This document shows, piece after piece, positions 42,730-50,312 of a stretch of DNA of 64,000 bases; position 1 is the first letter of the stretch, and each line of letters begins with the position of its first letter. The stretch comes from Bradyrhizobium manausense (GTDB lineage Bacteria > Pseudomonadota > Alphaproteobacteria > Rhizobiales > Xanthobacteraceae). The notes below the pieces were generated by a model. It saw only the letters and a program-made list of their open reading frames with translations, made no database searches and was not told the origin of the DNA. The stretch spans positions 1 to 64,000 of the forward strand of contig NZ_JAFCLG010000013.1 of NCBI RefSeq assembly GCF_018129685.1, read 5' to 3'. A program made the translations under genes and the position numbers.

Positions 42730-43776
42730 TCAGAGAATCCCCCACGCCCGATATCGTCCCCTTCCGGTCGCCTCGCGCAAGCCGAGTTCGGCCACCAGGT
42801 CCTGGGCGGCGCGCGGCGTGATCTTCAGCTCCGCCGCGATCATGCCGGCGGAGGCAATGGGCCGGGCCAGCATGTAGTCGAGCAGCGCCGGCGGCCGGGA
42901 GGTGGTGCAGCGACCGACGAGCTTGCGGGCGAGCAGGGTGCGCTGATTAAGCCAGCGATCATGATCCTTGAGGCCGGCGTCGGCGGCCGCGGTCATCGCC
43001 TCGAATTGAATCAGGAGCCGCGACGCCGGATCGGACGATCGACGGCGTTCGCGCGGGATGGTTTTCAGCCCGGCATGGAGGCAGGACAGATGCCAACGGC
43101 TTTTACCGCGTGCACGCAGCACCGCGCTGGCGAGCAGTCGGCCGAGCCACGGCATGTGCTGCAGCGGTTCGATCCGGTCCCAGGCATCGGCTGTGATCGC
43201 CGCCGCCAGCGCCGGCGGCAACGTGCGAGTCCGATCGACGACACGCTGCCAGTCCTCGATCCTGGCGTCCTCATCCCAGTCGAGATCGTAGACCAGCGGA
43301 TCGCGCTCGGGCTGGCACAGGGTTTCCCCCGCGAGGGTGCGCTCGGTGCGCGCCACGGCCGCGTCGATGGCGGCGAAAGCGTCCGCGAACAGCGCGTCGG
43401 GAGCATCGGCCGGAGCAGCATCGACGAACTCTTCATCGTCGGCGAGTTCGCTATTCTCGCTAGGGACAGATCCATTCCTTTTCCTGTTGCCCTCCCCGCC
43501 CCGGCCGCGCAGGCTATCGAGGCCAGCCGGCGACAGCGCCCAATCCGGTCTCGCACCGGCAATGCGGCGCCGCGTTCGCAGCACGGCCCGAGCCCGGGTC
43601 AGCTCATGGGTCGGGGCGCGGATGTCCATGCCGGCGTCGTGGAGAACGAGATCTTCGAGGTGGACGAGCTCGCCTTCGAGCCACAGACTGGCGCAGGCAT
43701 CGGCATAATGTGTGCGCGCGACCCAGCCATCGCGGATCGGGCTCTTGGCCAGGCGCTCGTCGAGGCGGGCGAGCAT
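42730..43776 (-). CDS. DUF1612/HTH protein (RHE_PE00001 type), N-terminally truncated
   Basis: The 348-residue frame aligns along its length with the intact protein at 50309-51514 (LDERLAKSPIRDGxVARTH, LWLEGELVHLEDLVLHDAGMD, RAPTHELTRARAVLR; C-terminal helix-turn-helix SAGMIAAELKITPRAAQDLVAELGLREATGRGRYRAWGIL). The first 60 or so residues are missing: homology ends abruptly at about 43775 where unrelated sequence begins. The DNA-binding end is complete, so a shortened protein could act, but the natural start and promoter are lost. No function is established for the family. Confidence 0.8.
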   Translation of the reverse strand: MLARLDERLAKSPIRDGWVARTHYADACASLWLEGELVHLEDLVLHDAGMDIRAPTHELTRARAVLRTRRRIAGARPDWALSPAGLDSLRGRGGEGNRKRNGSVPSENSELADDEEFVDAAPADAPDALFADAFAAIDAAVARTERTLAGETLCQPERDPLVYDLDWDEDARIEDWQRVVDRTRTLPPALAAAITADAWDRIEPLQHMPWLGRLLASAVLRARGKSRWHLSCLHAGLKTIPRERRRSSDPASRLLIQFEAMTAAADAGLKDHDRWLNQRTLLARKLVGRCTTSRPPALLDYMLARPIASAGMIAAELKITPRAAQDLVAELGLREATGRGRYRAWGIL

Positions 43777-43813
43777 TTGCAGCGGATTGTTTTCGCCATG
43801 ATTGAACGCGCCG

Positions 43814-44002
43814 TCAAAGGGACGTCTTACGTGCGGCTAGTTTGGCCTCGCGCCGTCGGCGTTCAGCCAGGATCTGGTGGCGTTTGTGGTCGGTGAACTT
43901 CCGCCATTGGCGGATTTCAGCTTCTGTGCGGAAGCACCCGACGCACAGGTCGGCCTTGCGGTCGAACTTGCAAATATCGAGACACGGCGATGCGATAGCC
44001 AC
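43814..44002 (-). CDS. DUF1289-type Cys-rich protein
   Basis: 62 residues from a GTG at 44002. SPCLDICKFDRKADLCVGCFRTEAEIRQW carries the four Cys of DUF1289 (a small, probably metal-binding protein), followed by a basic helix. It begins 3 bp after the ATPase stop, so it is in the same operon. Function unknown. Confidence 0.85.
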   Translation of the reverse strand: MAIASPCLDICKFDRKADLCVGCFRTEAEIRQWRKFTDHKRHQILAERRRREAKLAARKTSL

Positions 44003-44005
44003 GGT

Positions 44006-46015
44006 TCATACCTTTGCGGGTTCAGGCTTGAATTCGGGCGCCGCCACAGCGATCGTTTTCTCAGGCGTCGGCAGGAGACGGGCCGAGTTGAGAATGAACA
44101 CCAGTTCCGAGACGACATGGATGCCGGCTGCCAGCAACGGATTAAGGAAGCCGAAGGCGGCAAGCAAGATGCCCAGCGTGTCGACACCAATGGTGCCTGC
44201 AAAATTCTGCCAGATGATGCCTCGTGTTCGTCTTGCGACGGTTAGCGTTTCGACGAAGCGCTCGAGGTCGTTGCCCAAAAGGACCACGTCGGCGCTCTCC
44301 TGCGCCACATCGGTGCCGGAGCCCATGGCGACGCCGACATTGGCTTGCGCCAGCGCAGGAGCGTCGTTCACGCCGTCGCCGACCATGGCGACGATGCGCT
44401 TTTGCGCGACGAGGGCCTGAACACGCGCCAGCTTGTCCTCGGGCAGCAGTTCCGCCTCGATGTCCTTGATGCCGAGTGCTGAGCCGACGGCGACTGCAAC
44501 ACGGTGCGCGTCCCCTGTAAGCAAGACAGTCTTAATGCCCATCCGGTGCAGAGCCTCGATCGCGCGCTTGGCTTCAGGCCGAACGGTATCGGCGACCGCA
44601 ATGGTGCCCAGCAGGTGTCCGTCGCGGGCGACAAAGACCTCGGAGCCCGTCGCGACGTGCTGACTGGAGGCAGCGGGTACGCTGATCCCATTCTCGACCA
44701 TCCAGGCCTGGTTGCCGACCAAAATGGTGGCGTCAGCGAGCTTGGTCGCAATGCCACGGCCCGGCGTATAGGCGAAGCTTGCCGGCTCGATCACCTTGCG
44801 GCCTTGGCTGCGAGCGTAGACAACGATCGCCTTGCCGAGCGGATGCTCGGAGCGCAACTCGGCCGTGGCGGCGGCGTCGAGAAGCTCATCGCCGGTCGTC
44901 CCTGCGACGGGTACGACTTGCTGCACTTCGGGACGTCCGAAAGTCAGCGTTCCGGTCTTGTCGAGCACCACCGTGTCGACGTGACCCAGGGTTTCCAGAT
45001 GCACGCCGCCTTTGACGATAGCGCCAAGCCGGGCGCAGCGGCCGATGCCGCCGAGTATGGCGAGCGGTGTGCCGGCGGCGATGCCGCAGGCACCGGCGAC
45101 GATAATGACCGAGATGGTCGCGTAGATGTCGCGCGTGATCAGGAATGTCAGGACAGCAGCGCCGAGCGCAAAATAGACGAGATAGCCAGCCAGGCGATCA
45201 GCGAGACGCTGCACGGGGGCGCGGGATTTCTCGGCCCTTTCGACTGCCTCGATGATCTTGCCATAACTCGTGTCGCGACCAATCCGTTCGGCGGCAACTT
45301 CCAGCGCCCCGGATTGGTTGATGGAACCGGCGAAGACCAGAGTGCCGGCCGTCTTCTCGACCGGCATGGATTCACCAGTGATGCGCGATTCGTCGACGAA
45401 GGAATGGCCTGAGAGCACCGCCCCGTCGACCGGAATGCGGCCACCGGGCGCGACCAGGATGGCGTCACCGACCGATAGCTCTTCCGCCGAAACGGACTTG
45501 ATCGAACCGGACCGCCGGACAGAGACTTCGCGCGGCAGGAATTCGAGAAGGTCACGGATCGCCTTGCGGCCACGGCCGACGGTAAGGCCTTCCAGCACCT
45601 CGGCGACGAGAACGAACAGGGTGATGACCAGCGCCGTGAAGAACTCGCCGATCGCGGCGGCCGCGAAGATAGCGATCGTCATCGACAGCTCCATAGTCAT
45701 GCGGCGCTCGATGATGTTCTCGAAGGCCTCCTTGAGGATCGGCCAACCGCCGATCAGAAGGCCAATGACGCCGATGACGCTGACCGCCGGGAACGGCTCC
45801 CAGATGCGGAACCACACGGCAGCAGCCGCAATCGCGACAGCGGCGATCCGCGCGGCTTCCGTCCATTCAAAGGAATGGTCGTGATCATGCCCGTGTTCAT
45901 GATCATGATCGTGGTGTTCATGATCATGCCGATGGGTCTCGGCGGCCGGCGCGGTCGTGCGCGCCTCGGCTGCATCTGCCAACGTCTCGCGATGGGCTGT
46001 GTCATGTACGGCCAT
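44006..46015 (-). CDS. P1B-type heavy-metal ATPase with a non-CPC motif
   Basis: 669 residues from the ATG at 46015. A His/Asp-rich N-terminus (residues 28-48) replaces the usual Cys metal-binding domain. Motifs: TGES 213-216, phosphorylation site DKTGT 352-356, HP 391-392, GDGVNDAP 547-553. The membrane metal-site motif, normally CPC, SPC or similar, reads AGACG at 307-311, and the late helix reads HVVSELVFILNSARLL. All catalytic residues are present, so it should be a working efflux pump. The His-rich tail and the RcnR-type neighbour suggest Ni/Co or another divalent ion rather than copper; this is inference. Confidence 0.92.
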   Translation of the reverse strand: MAVHDTAHRETLADAAEARTTAPAAETHRHDHEHHDHDHEHGHDHDHSFEWTEAARIAAVAIAAAAVWFRIWEPFPAVSVIGVIGLLIGGWPILKEAFENIIERRMTMELSMTIAIFAAAAIGEFFTALVITLFVLVAEVLEGLTVGRGRKAIRDLLEFLPREVSVRRSGSIKSVSAEELSVGDAILVAPGGRIPVDGAVLSGHSFVDESRITGESMPVEKTAGTLVFAGSINQSGALEVAAERIGRDTSYGKIIEAVERAEKSRAPVQRLADRLAGYLVYFALGAAVLTFLITRDIYATISVIIVAGACGIAAGTPLAILGGIGRCARLGAIVKGGVHLETLGHVDTVVLDKTGTLTFGRPEVQQVVPVAGTTGDELLDAAATAELRSEHPLGKAIVVYARSQGRKVIEPASFAYTPGRGIATKLADATILVGNQAWMVENGISVPAASSQHVATGSEVFVARDGHLLGTIAVADTVRPEAKRAIEALHRMGIKTVLLTGDAHRVAVAVGSALGIKDIEAELLPEDKLARVQALVAQKRIVAMVGDGVNDAPALAQANVGVAMGSGTDVAQESADVVLLGNDLERFVETLTVARRTRGIIWQNFAGTIGVDTLGILLAAFGFLNPLLAAGIHVVSELVFILNSARLLPTPEKTIAVAAPEFKPEPAKV

Positions 46016-46032
46016 GATGGCAAACTCCGTTG

Positions 46033-46308
46033 TTATTTGAGGTAGGCGCGCACGACATCGATGAGTTCGGCAGCGCCTTCGTTTCGTTGTTCCTGTGCCA
46101 AGTCGTGGTCGGCGACATGCAGCAGGATGTGATCCTCGACCACTTCGGCCATCAGGCCGTTGATGGCGCCGCGCACACCGGCAATCAGCTGCAGCACGTC
46201 GGCGCAGCCCTTTTCGTCTTCGAGCGCCCGTTCGACGGCTTCCATCTGACCGCGGATGCGGCGCACGCGGTTGATGAGCTTCGTCTTCTCGCGGGTCGTA
46301 TGCGACAT
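46033..46308 (-). CDS. RcnR/FrmR-family metal-sensing repressor
   Basis: 91 residues from the ATG at 46308. The all-helical CsoR/RcnR fold is shown by REKTKLINRVRRIRGQMEAVERALEDEKGCADVLQLIAGVRGAINGLM. His3, Cys35, His60 and His64 are all present; these are the Ni/Co ligands of E. coli RcnR, whereas FrmR lacks the second His. It lies 17 bp upstream of the ATPase on the same strand and should derepress it when metal binds. A TATA-GGGCGG-TATA operator lies 30 bp upstream. Confidence 0.92.
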   Translation of the reverse strand: MSHTTREKTKLINRVRRIRGQMEAVERALEDEKGCADVLQLIAGVRGAINGLMAEVVEDHILLHVADHDLAQEQRNEGAAELIDVVRAYLK

Positions 46309-46337
46309 GGGGCACACCCTTCAGGATGTTAATATAG

Positions 46338-46351
46338 TATACCGCCCTATA
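46338..46351. promoter_or_regulatory. Candidate operator of the RcnR-type repressor
   Basis: TATACCGCCCTATA (minus strand TATAGGGCGGTATA) is a G-tract flanked by TATA arms, the form known for RcnR/CsoR/FrmR operators. It lies 30 bp upstream of the repressor and could also affect the divergent gene at 46462. The flanking AT-rich stretch may hold the -10 region. Confidence 0.55.
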
Positions 46352-46461
46352 ATATAAGGGGGCGGCTGTCTTCGCTCATTGGTCAGACGCAACCCTTTAC
46401 ACATGCACTATTGTCATTCGTTACCATTGATTTGTTACAGTCGTTGCATTATGTTGAATCC

Positions 46462-47004
46462 ATGGTTATTCCAAGTTGGCTTCTTCTCACTTACAAAGTG
46501 CCACCCGAGCCGGCCACGAAACGCATCGCGCTGTGGCGCCGGCTGAAGGGCATGGGTGCGATCTACCTGCAGAACGGCGTCTGCCTGCTGCCAAAGACCG
46601 ACGATCATGTCCGCCGCCTTAAAATGATGGAGAACGACATTTCCGGGATGGGTGGCGATTCCGTTATCTTGGAGACCGTCGCGTTGGACGGCGCCCAGGA
46701 GGACAAGGTGGTCGCCCGCTTCAAGGCGGATCGCGATGAGCAGTATCGCGAGTTCCTCGGTCGCTGTGCCGATTTCGAAGCCGAGATTGCCAAAGAGATC
46801 GCGATCAACAAATTCACCTATGCCGAACTCGAAGAGGAAGACACCGACCTGAAGAAGCTCCAGGGCTGGCTGGAGAAGATCAAAAAGCTCGATTTCTACG
46901 GCGCGACGCTGGCCGAGGAAGCGGTCGAGCGGCTGCGCGCCTGCGAGGCCTTGCTCGACAGCTACGCCAAACGGGTCTTCGACGCCCATGACGAGAACCG
47001 ATGA
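46462..47004 (+). CDS. ChrB N-terminal-domain protein
   Basis: 180 residues from the ATG at 46462 (MVIPSWLLLTYKVPPEPATKRIALWRRLKGMGAIYLQNGVCLLP), the N-terminal module of ChrB, the chromate-sensing partner of ChrA. The ChrB C-terminal domain is absent. The rest is helical with a coiled-coil stretch (YAELEEEDTDLKKLQGWLEKIKKL). Proteins of this short form commonly precede an MFS transporter, as here. A direct role in chromate sensing is uncertain. Confidence 0.82.
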   Translation: MVIPSWLLLTYKVPPEPATKRIALWRRLKGMGAIYLQNGVCLLPKTDDHVRRLKMMENDISGMGGDSVILETVALDGAQEDKVVARFKADRDEQYREFLGRCADFEAEIAKEIAINKFTYAELEEEDTDLKKLQGWLEKIKKLDFYGATLAEEAVERLRACEALLDSYAKRVFDAHDENR

Positions 47005-47035
47005 GATGGGCGGACAAGATGAAGGAACAGGCGCG

Positions 47036-48253
47036 ATGACTGCTGAGACGAGTGCACGGCCCGCGATACGGCAAGGCATTCCGGCCGCTATTTGGGCCCT
47101 CGGCTTCGTCTCGATGCTGATGGACATCTCGTCGGAGATGATCCACGCGCTGTTGCCCGTCTACATGGTGACGGTGCTCGGCACCTCGGCTCTGACCGTC
47201 GGCATCATCGAGGGCATCGCCGAAGCGACTGCCTCGATCACCAAGGTGTTTTCGGGCGCGCTGAGCGACTGGCTCGGCAAGCGCAAGTTCCTCGCCGCGT
47301 TCGGCTATGGCCTGGCAGCTTTCACCAAGCCGATCTTCCCCTTGGCGTCCTCGATCGAATGGCTCATCGCGGCGCGCTTCATCGATCGTGTCGGCAAGGG
47401 CATTCGGGGCGCTCCGCGTGACGCCCTCGTCGCCGACATAGCCCCGCCGCATCTGCGCGGCGCGAGCTTCGGCCTGCGCCAGTCGCTCGACACGATCGGC
47501 GCTTTCCTTGGACCGCTCATCGCCATCGGCCTGATGTGGCTGACGGCCGATCATTTCCAGGCGGTGTTCTGGATTGCCGTCATTCCGGCTTTCCTGTCCG
47601 TTGGCCTGATCCTCGTCGCCGTGAAGGAACCGGAGCGGCCGAAGGAGCAGCGCCGGGTTCGGATGCCGTTGCATCGCGATGAGCTGCGCCGTCTGGGAGC
47701 AACCTATTGGTGGGTTGTGGCGGTCGCGGCGATCTTCACGCTCGCCCGCTTCAGCGAAGCCTTCCTCATCTTGCGCGCGCAATCGATCGGCCTGCCGCTG
47801 GCCTTGATCCCGATCGTCCTGGTGATCATGAGCCTCGCTTATTCCCTGTCGGCCTATCCCATCGGGGCTCTGTCCGATCGCGTCAATCGCCTGACCGTTC
47901 TAGCCATTGGCCTCGTCCTTCTTTTTCTGGCCGATCTCGTGCTCGCCTTCGCGACAGATATCGTCTGGGTCGGGATCGGCGTCGTGCTCTGGGGCCTGCA
48001 TATGGGCTTCACGCAAGGCTTGCTGGCAACCATGATCGCTGAGACCGCTCCGGCGGAGCTGTGCGGAACCGCATTCGGCATGTTCAATCTGATGACCGGT
48101 GTCGCGCTGCTCGTCGCCAGCGTCGTCGCCGGCGCGCTGTGGGATATGACGGGGCCGCAAAGTACGTTCCTGGCGGGCGCGGCCTTCACCGTGCTGACCC
48201 TCGCCGGATTGTTTGTTATCCGCGGCCGGCTGAGAGAGCGGGCAAATGCTTGA
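47036..48253 (+). CDS. Major facilitator superfamily transporter
   Basis: 405 residues and twelve hydrophobic helices. The start at 47036 is supported by AAGGA about 9 bp upstream; an in-frame ATG at 46988 is possible and would overlap the previous gene. DWLGKRKFLAAFGYGLAAFTKPIFPLA carries the loop 2-3 MFS motif, and DRVGKGIRGAPRDALVADI is typical of a branch found with ChrB-like proteins and metal-resistance genes. The substrate is unknown. It is co-transcribed with the ChrB-N gene. Confidence 0.88.
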   Translation: MTAETSARPAIRQGIPAAIWALGFVSMLMDISSEMIHALLPVYMVTVLGTSALTVGIIEGIAEATASITKVFSGALSDWLGKRKFLAAFGYGLAAFTKPIFPLASSIEWLIAARFIDRVGKGIRGAPRDALVADIAPPHLRGASFGLRQSLDTIGAFLGPLIAIGLMWLTADHFQAVFWIAVIPAFLSVGLILVAVKEPERPKEQRRVRMPLHRDELRRLGATYWWVVAVAAIFTLARFSEAFLILRAQSIGLPLALIPIVLVIMSLAYSLSAYPIGALSDRVNRLTVLAIGLVLLFLADLVLAFATDIVWVGIGVVLWGLHMGFTQGLLATMIAETAPAELCGTAFGMFNLMTGVALLVASVVAGALWDMTGPQSTFLAGAAFTVLTLAGLFVIRGRLRERANA

Positions 48254-48345
48254 ACATCCACGGTGCGCGTTACTGATCCTGACCCACCAATCGCCTCAAG
48301 CATCGCGCATGCACTGACTATGGAGGCCGAACCTAGGAGTTGCCC

Positions 48346-48614
48346 ATGTACGAATTCGACGCTGCAATGACGCATGCGATCAACGGGTTGGCAGAACGAA
48401 GTGCGGCCGTCGATTTTCTGATGATCTGGATTTCTGCCATCGGCGTCCCGCTGCTCGTGCTGGCCGTCGCCGGACAATGGTGGCGACGGACCGACAAGCC
48501 GCACACTCGGCACGCCCTTGTCGCAGCGGGGCTCTCTTTCCTTCTGGGCCTTGCTTTCAATCAGCTCATCCTGACTCTTCGTCCACCGGATGCGGCCCTA
48601 TGACGGCGGCGTGA
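48346..48614 (+). pseudogene. PAP2-family phosphatase, truncated and frameshifted
   Basis: A TAGGAG site precedes MYEFDAAMTHAINGLAERSAAVDFLMIWISAIGVPLLVLAVAG, the N-terminal part of a PAP2/undecaprenyl-diphosphatase-like membrane protein. One missing base near 48580 shifts the frame from NQLILTLFVHRMRPYDGG. The gene then joins the DUF736 3' fragment at 48613, so the catalytic motifs (KxxxxxxRP onward) are lost. Confidence 0.8.
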
Positions 48615-48749
48615 CCCGAGCTTCCCGGCTCCGATCTACGCCACCCTGATCGAGGTGGAAGGCCAGGAGGGCCTCCAGCTCATCTGGTCGCGGCCGAATC
48701 GGGACTGAGGGGCCCCACGGCAACGGCCCCGCCGAAAGGCGGGGCCGTT
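48613..48749 (+). pseudogene. Duplicated 3' end of DUF736 with its terminator
   Basis: 137 bp nearly identical to 40466-40603, covering the last 31 codons (from DPSFPAPIYATLIEVEGQEG) and the terminator hairpin. It has no start and is joined to truncated PAP2 on the left and a truncated minus-strand frame on the right. It is a scar of recombination or a segmental duplication. Confidence 0.9.
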
Positions 48750-48982
48750 GCCGCATCGACGGCTCGGGGAAGACGCTCGGCCAGCAATGCTGCGGCGCTC
48801 GCATAACCGAGAAGGGCGACATCCTCAGCTATACGCTCCATGTCGTCGTAGTGAGAGCGCAGCAGATCGGGAAGACGGCCGGCAATTGCCGCTCGTCCCC
48901 CAACTCGCTCGGTAAATTTCAGTAACCGCTTGCGGCCGTCTTGCGCGGGCTCGCAATCACACCAATCGGCAAACAGCGGCAA
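48680..48982 (-). CDS. Truncated unknown gene, minus strand
   Basis: The first 75 or so codons (from a TTG at 48982) look coding: PLFADWCDCEPAQDGRKRLLKF, then YDDMERIAEDVALLGYASAAALLAERLPR. From about 48749 the frame enters the antisense of the DUF736 scar, so the natural C-terminus is missing. I do not recognise a family. Confidence 0.45.
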   Translation of the reverse strand: MPLFADWCDCEPAQDGRKRLLKFTERVGGRAAIAGRLPDLLRSHYDDMERIAEDVALLGYASAAALLAERLPRAVDAATAPPFGGAVAVGPLSPDSAATR

Positions 48983-49008
48983 TCCACTCCCCTATCGGTC
49001 CGCACGCG

Positions 49009-49518
49009 TCAATCCTTCGGCTTCGCTCTCGATGCTCGCAACCGCGATTTCGGCCCGTCGCCGGACGCTGCGGCGACCAGCGCATCCCACGTATCAGGCG
49101 CCTTGCCACGCTTCAGCATTTTTCGGAACACGGCGTAGGCATCCGTCGCGCTGCCATAAGCATGCAATGTGTGGTCGTCGTTCACCCAAGCCAAAATGAT
49201 GATCTTGATGGCGCCTGTTTGCTGAAAGCGAAAGAACAGCCGATACTGTTGCAAGAATTTCGCGCTAAACCAGTGTCTGTAATCGTCGCCCAGCGTGTCG
49301 CCTTGGCGGAACACATCCCGGCTCGGATCCGCGGGGATGTTCTCGAAGGCGACTTTCAGGACCGCGGCGAGCAGTTTTGTCGCCCGCTTCTTCTTGTAGC
49401 CTCTCGGATCTTTGGCACGCGCCTTCCCGACGGCCGCGATCAGCGCCTCCAACTGGTCTAGGAAGAGAGGGTGCGCGTAGATGGTCCAGCCATTGATCTC
49501 GACCGTCTGGTCCGTCAC
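49009..49518 (-). CDS. yhaV: YhaV-family ribonuclease toxin
   Basis: 169 residues. INGWTIYAHPLFLDQLEALI, NIPADPSRDVFRQGDTLGDDYRHWFSAKFLQQYRLFFRF and IIILAWVNDDHTLHAYGSATDAYAVFRKML match the RelE-superfamily toxin YhaV, an mRNA endonuclease. It overlaps the antitoxin stop by 4 bp. The C-terminal 25 residues are basic and appear extra to the core. Confidence 0.92.
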   Translation of the reverse strand: MTDQTVEINGWTIYAHPLFLDQLEALIAAVGKARAKDPRGYKKKRATKLLAAVLKVAFENIPADPSRDVFRQGDTLGDDYRHWFSAKFLQQYRLFFRFQQTGAIKIIILAWVNDDHTLHAYGSATDAYAVFRKMLKRGKAPDTWDALVAAASGDGPKSRLRASRAKPKD

Positions 49519-49853
49519 GCATCGTCATCCGGCAAGGCCGCGTCGAGATCGACCTCAACGCCTTCGACGAGGGCCGCGCCGCGCGCGACCAGGGCGGGGG
49601 GAATCGCTCGCACCTGGGCCGGGTGTGCAGCCATATCCTTCGTCAGAAAGCGCAGAAAATTTCCGATGACGGGGTCAGCCTGCTCGTCCGCGGGCTTCTT
49701 CGCCAAAACGACCGTTCCGTCGGCGAGCCCTCGAAACACGACGCGGTCACGCTTGCCCAGCGCCAGCATCTTGCGGATGGCGGCGGGGACCGTGGTCTGG
49801 CCCCGCTCGGTGATCGTGGCGGGGATTTCGAGGATTTTTGCGGTTTTCGGCAT
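49515..49853 (-). CDS. prlF: PrlF-family antitoxin
   Basis: 112 residues. The N-terminal swapped-hairpin AbrB fold (ATITERGQTTVPAAIRKMLALGKRDRVVFRGLADGTVVL) and the longer C-terminus (DPVIGNFLRFLTKDMAAHP) match PrlF/SohA, cognate antitoxin of YhaV. It precedes the toxin and should autoregulate the pair. Confidence 0.92.
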   Translation of the reverse strand: MPKTAKILEIPATITERGQTTVPAAIRKMLALGKRDRVVFRGLADGTVVLAKKPADEQADPVIGNFLRFLTKDMAAHPAQVRAIPPALVARGAALVEGVEVDLDAALPDDDA

Positions 49854-50021
49854 CGTAGGCTCCGAGCGATCGGGTTGTCAGCAATGTAATGCATCATTGT
49901 AGCTTCAAGGACCGACCGGGTGATGCCCGCGGCGTATCACGCGATGCTGACTTCGAGACTGCCCGGCCGCCGACTGATCGCGTATCTTTCCGGCTCGAAG
50001 CCAACCTTGATGGACGTAACC

Positions 50022-50312
50022 ATGCAGACCCCACCGCTCGACCCCGATGTCGCCGATGTAGCGCCGACCCCCGCGCTGCTCAGTGTTTACGACGAGCAGC
50101 ACCTGATTACATATCTTCGATTGCTTGATGCCGAACGCGATGGCGCCGACTGGAAGGAGGTTGCTAAAATCGTGCTGCACATCGACCCCGAGCGAGAGCC
50201 TGATCGGGCGCGCCGCGCCTGGGAAACTCATCTGGCCCGCGCGCGATGGATGACCGAGCACGGCTACCGTCACCTGCTCCGCGGCGGCGCCGCACTGAAC
50301 CGGACACCCTAG
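50022..50312 (+). CDS. DUF2285-domain protein
   Basis: 96 residues. YDEQHLITYLRLLDAERDGADWKEVAKIVLHIDPEREPDRARRAWETHLARARWMTEHGYRHLL is the DUF2285 helical domain, which is DNA-binding-like. The ATG at 50022 is preferred; starts at 50010 or 49920 are possible. It is convergent with the DUF1612 gene, sharing 4 bp at the stops. These genes usually sit in conjugative-element regulatory regions. Confidence 0.85.
   Translation: MQTPPLDPDVADVAPTPALLSVYDEQHLITYLRLLDAERDGADWKEVAKIVLHIDPEREPDRARRAWETHLARARWMTEHGYRHLLRGGAALNRTP

Noticed and set aside
44006..46315. Longer ATPase reading from 46315
   Set aside because: The extra N-terminus is antisense-like Arg-rich sequence over the repressor gene; MAVHDTA at 46015 is the natural start.
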